Shown: positions 6,133 to 7,148 of the stretch, one piece after another
Layout: each line of letters opens with the position of its first letter
How positions within the stretch are numbered: the first letter of the stretch is position 1
Origin: Candidatus Albibeggiatoa sp. nov. BB20
GTDB lineage: Bacteria; Pseudomonadota; Gammaproteobacteria; Beggiatoales; Beggiatoaceae
Length of the DNA stretch: 7,148 nucleotides
Direction of reading: 5' to 3'
Assembly: GCA_016744725.1 (NCBI GenBank)
Contig: JADGDW010000195.1
Location: 1-7,148 of the forward strand
Translations under genes and position numbers: made by a program
Notes under the pieces: model-generated
What the model was told of the DNA's origin: nothing
What the model saw: only the letters and a program-made list of their open reading frames with translations
The model's database searches: none

Positions 6133-7148
6133 ATGGATTTTTTACCTATTTTTCTCAATATTCGAGATAAAAATTGTTTAGTTGTTGGTGGTGGTACGAC
6201 TGCAACTCGACGCGCTGAATTACTATTACAGGCACAAGCAAAAGTACATGTAGTTGCCCCTGACTTAAGTGAAAACTTGCAAACTTGGCTTGAACAACAA
6301 AAGCTTAGCTATCGCCAAGGTCAGTTTGAATTAAAGGATTTACAGCAAAGATGTCTTATCATTGCAGCCACAAATAACAAAGAAGTGAATGCCGAAATTT
6401 CCAAACAGGCACATGCTTATAATATCCCTGTTAATGTGGTTGACCAACCTGAATTATGTAGTTTTATTGTACCATCAATTATTGATCGTCATCCTGTACA
6501 AATTGCAGTCTCTACGGGTGGCGCGTCTCCTGTGCTCGCACGGATGCTACGCGCAAAATTAGAAAGTGTGATTCCTTCTGCTTATGGGCGATTGGCTGAA
6601 TTTATGGCTCAATTTAGGGATAAAGTGAAGAAAAGCTTATCTTTCGAACAACGCCGTGGTTTTTGGGAAAATGTGCTACAAGGCTCTATTGCAGAAATGC
6701 TGTTATCTGGCCATACGCAAGCAGCTCAAGAAGAGCTTGAACGCTTGTTAAAGGATAAAGATGCAACTCAGAAATTTGGTGAAGTGTATCTTGTTGGCGG
6801 TGGACCTGGAGACCCGGATTTATTAACCTTCCGTGCTTTGCGTTTGATGCAGCAAGCCGATGTGGTGTTATATGATCGTTTGATTTCCTCCGCAGTATTA
6901 AATTTAGTTCGACGTGACGCAGAACGGATTTATGTGGGCAAACAAACCAGTAATCATGCTGTACCACAAGAAGAAATTAATCAATTATTAGCTGATTTGG
7001 CGAAACAAGGTAAACGGGTATTACGTTTAAAAGGCGGCGACCCTTTTATCTTTGGGCGTGGCGGTGAAGAAATTGAGACACTGATGGCGGAAGGTGTACC
7101 GTTTCAAGTTGTACCAGGGATTACCGCAGCATTAGGCATGTCTTCCTA
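6133..7148 (+). CDS. cysG: Siroheme synthase CysG, 3' end beyond the window
   Basis: CysG makes siroheme from uroporphyrinogen III by two SAM-dependent methylations (C-terminal SUMT half), then NAD-dependent oxidation and iron insertion (N-terminal half). The 338 visible residues align almost without gaps to E. coli CysG (457 residues), so about 120 are missing at the window edge. Visible: the Rossmann glycine motif VVGGG (17-21); catalytic Asp104 in NVVD; Thr128 at the position of the regulatory phospho-Ser128 of Salmonella CysG; the SUMT motif VGGGPGDPDLLT (221-232); Asp248 and Lys270 of the SUMT active site; RLKGGDPFIFGRGGEE (298-313); and VPGITAA (327-333). The ATG is chosen because MDFLPIF matches the E. 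coli MDHLPIF start, although no Shine-Dalgarno sequence precedes it. Siroheme serves sulfite or nitrite reductases, which fits the neighbouring sulfur genes. No frameshift is seen. Confidence 0.97.
   Translation, partial: MDFLPIFLNIRDKNCLVVGGGTTATRRAELLLQAQAKVHVVAPDLSENLQTWLEQQKLSYRQGQFELKDLQQRCLIIAATNNKEVNAEISKQAHAYNIPVNVVDQPELCSFIVPSIIDRHPVQIAVSTGGASPVLARMLRAKLESVIPSAYGRLAEFMAQFRDKVKKSLSFEQRRGFWENVLQGSIAEMLLSGHTQAAQEELERLLKDKDATQKFGEVYLVGGGPGDPDLLTFRALRLMQQADVVLYDRLISSAVLNLVRRDAERIYVGKQTSNHAVPQEEINQLLADLAKQGKRVLRLKGGDPFIFGRGGEEIETLMAEGVPFQVVPGITAALGMSS

Noticed and set aside
6686..6967. Minus-strand 93-codon frame inside cysG
   Set aside because: The plus strand encodes conserved CysG residues throughout this stretch.

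Overview
The window looks like chromosomal DNA from a low-GC gammaproteobacterium that handles reduced sulfur, possibly a relative of Beggiatoa or Thiothrix (order Thiotrichales). This is inference. It rests on a UvrD that resembles the enterobacterial protein along its whole length, a fused three-activity siroheme synthase (CysG) of the proteobacterial type, and a tusA-dsrE2 pair typical of sulfur oxidisers. No rRNA, tRNA, CRISPR array, transposase or integrase is visible. Seven genes fill nearly all of the window, and no gene-free stretch exceeds 300 bases.

Layout. Positions 50-2922 hold three minus-strand genes in the order uvrD, HEPN toxin, MNT nucleotidyltransferase antitoxin. UvrD is the DNA helicase II of repair. 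The HEPN/MNT pair starts only 31 bases past the uvrD stop and its two genes overlap by 11 bases, so it may be read partly from uvrD transcripts. A 249-base AT-rich divergent region (2923-3171) follows. It contains a perfect 10-bp tandem repeat near uvrD and a perfect 15-bp direct repeat, one copy of which directly precedes the next start codon. The plus-strand gene at 3172-5163 is a DUF262-DUF1524 protein, related to GmrSD-type modification-dependent restriction nucleases, with an extra C-terminal region that I do not recognise. A strong hairpin (5184-5218) separates it from the convergent minus-strand pair tusA-dsrE2 (5230-5955), which encodes sulfur-carrier proteins. After a 177-base divergent region with a plausible promoter, cysG runs rightwards off the window edge. 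It is intact over its 338 visible residues.

How the genes fit together. The right third is sulfur and siroheme metabolism: TusA and DsrE2 are persulfide-carrying proteins, and siroheme is the cofactor of sulfite reductases, including the Dsr enzymes of sulfur oxidisers. The left two thirds is a housekeeping helicase flanked by two accessory modules: an RNase-type toxin-antitoxin pair and a probable phage-restriction nuclease. I do not see a fully new multi-gene system. The best candidates for a second look are the uvrD/HEPN/MNT arrangement, a Gln in the MNT protein where relatives often have an Asp, the single-gene DUF262-DUF1524 nuclease with its C-terminal extension, and the repeats in the control region between uvrD and that nuclease.
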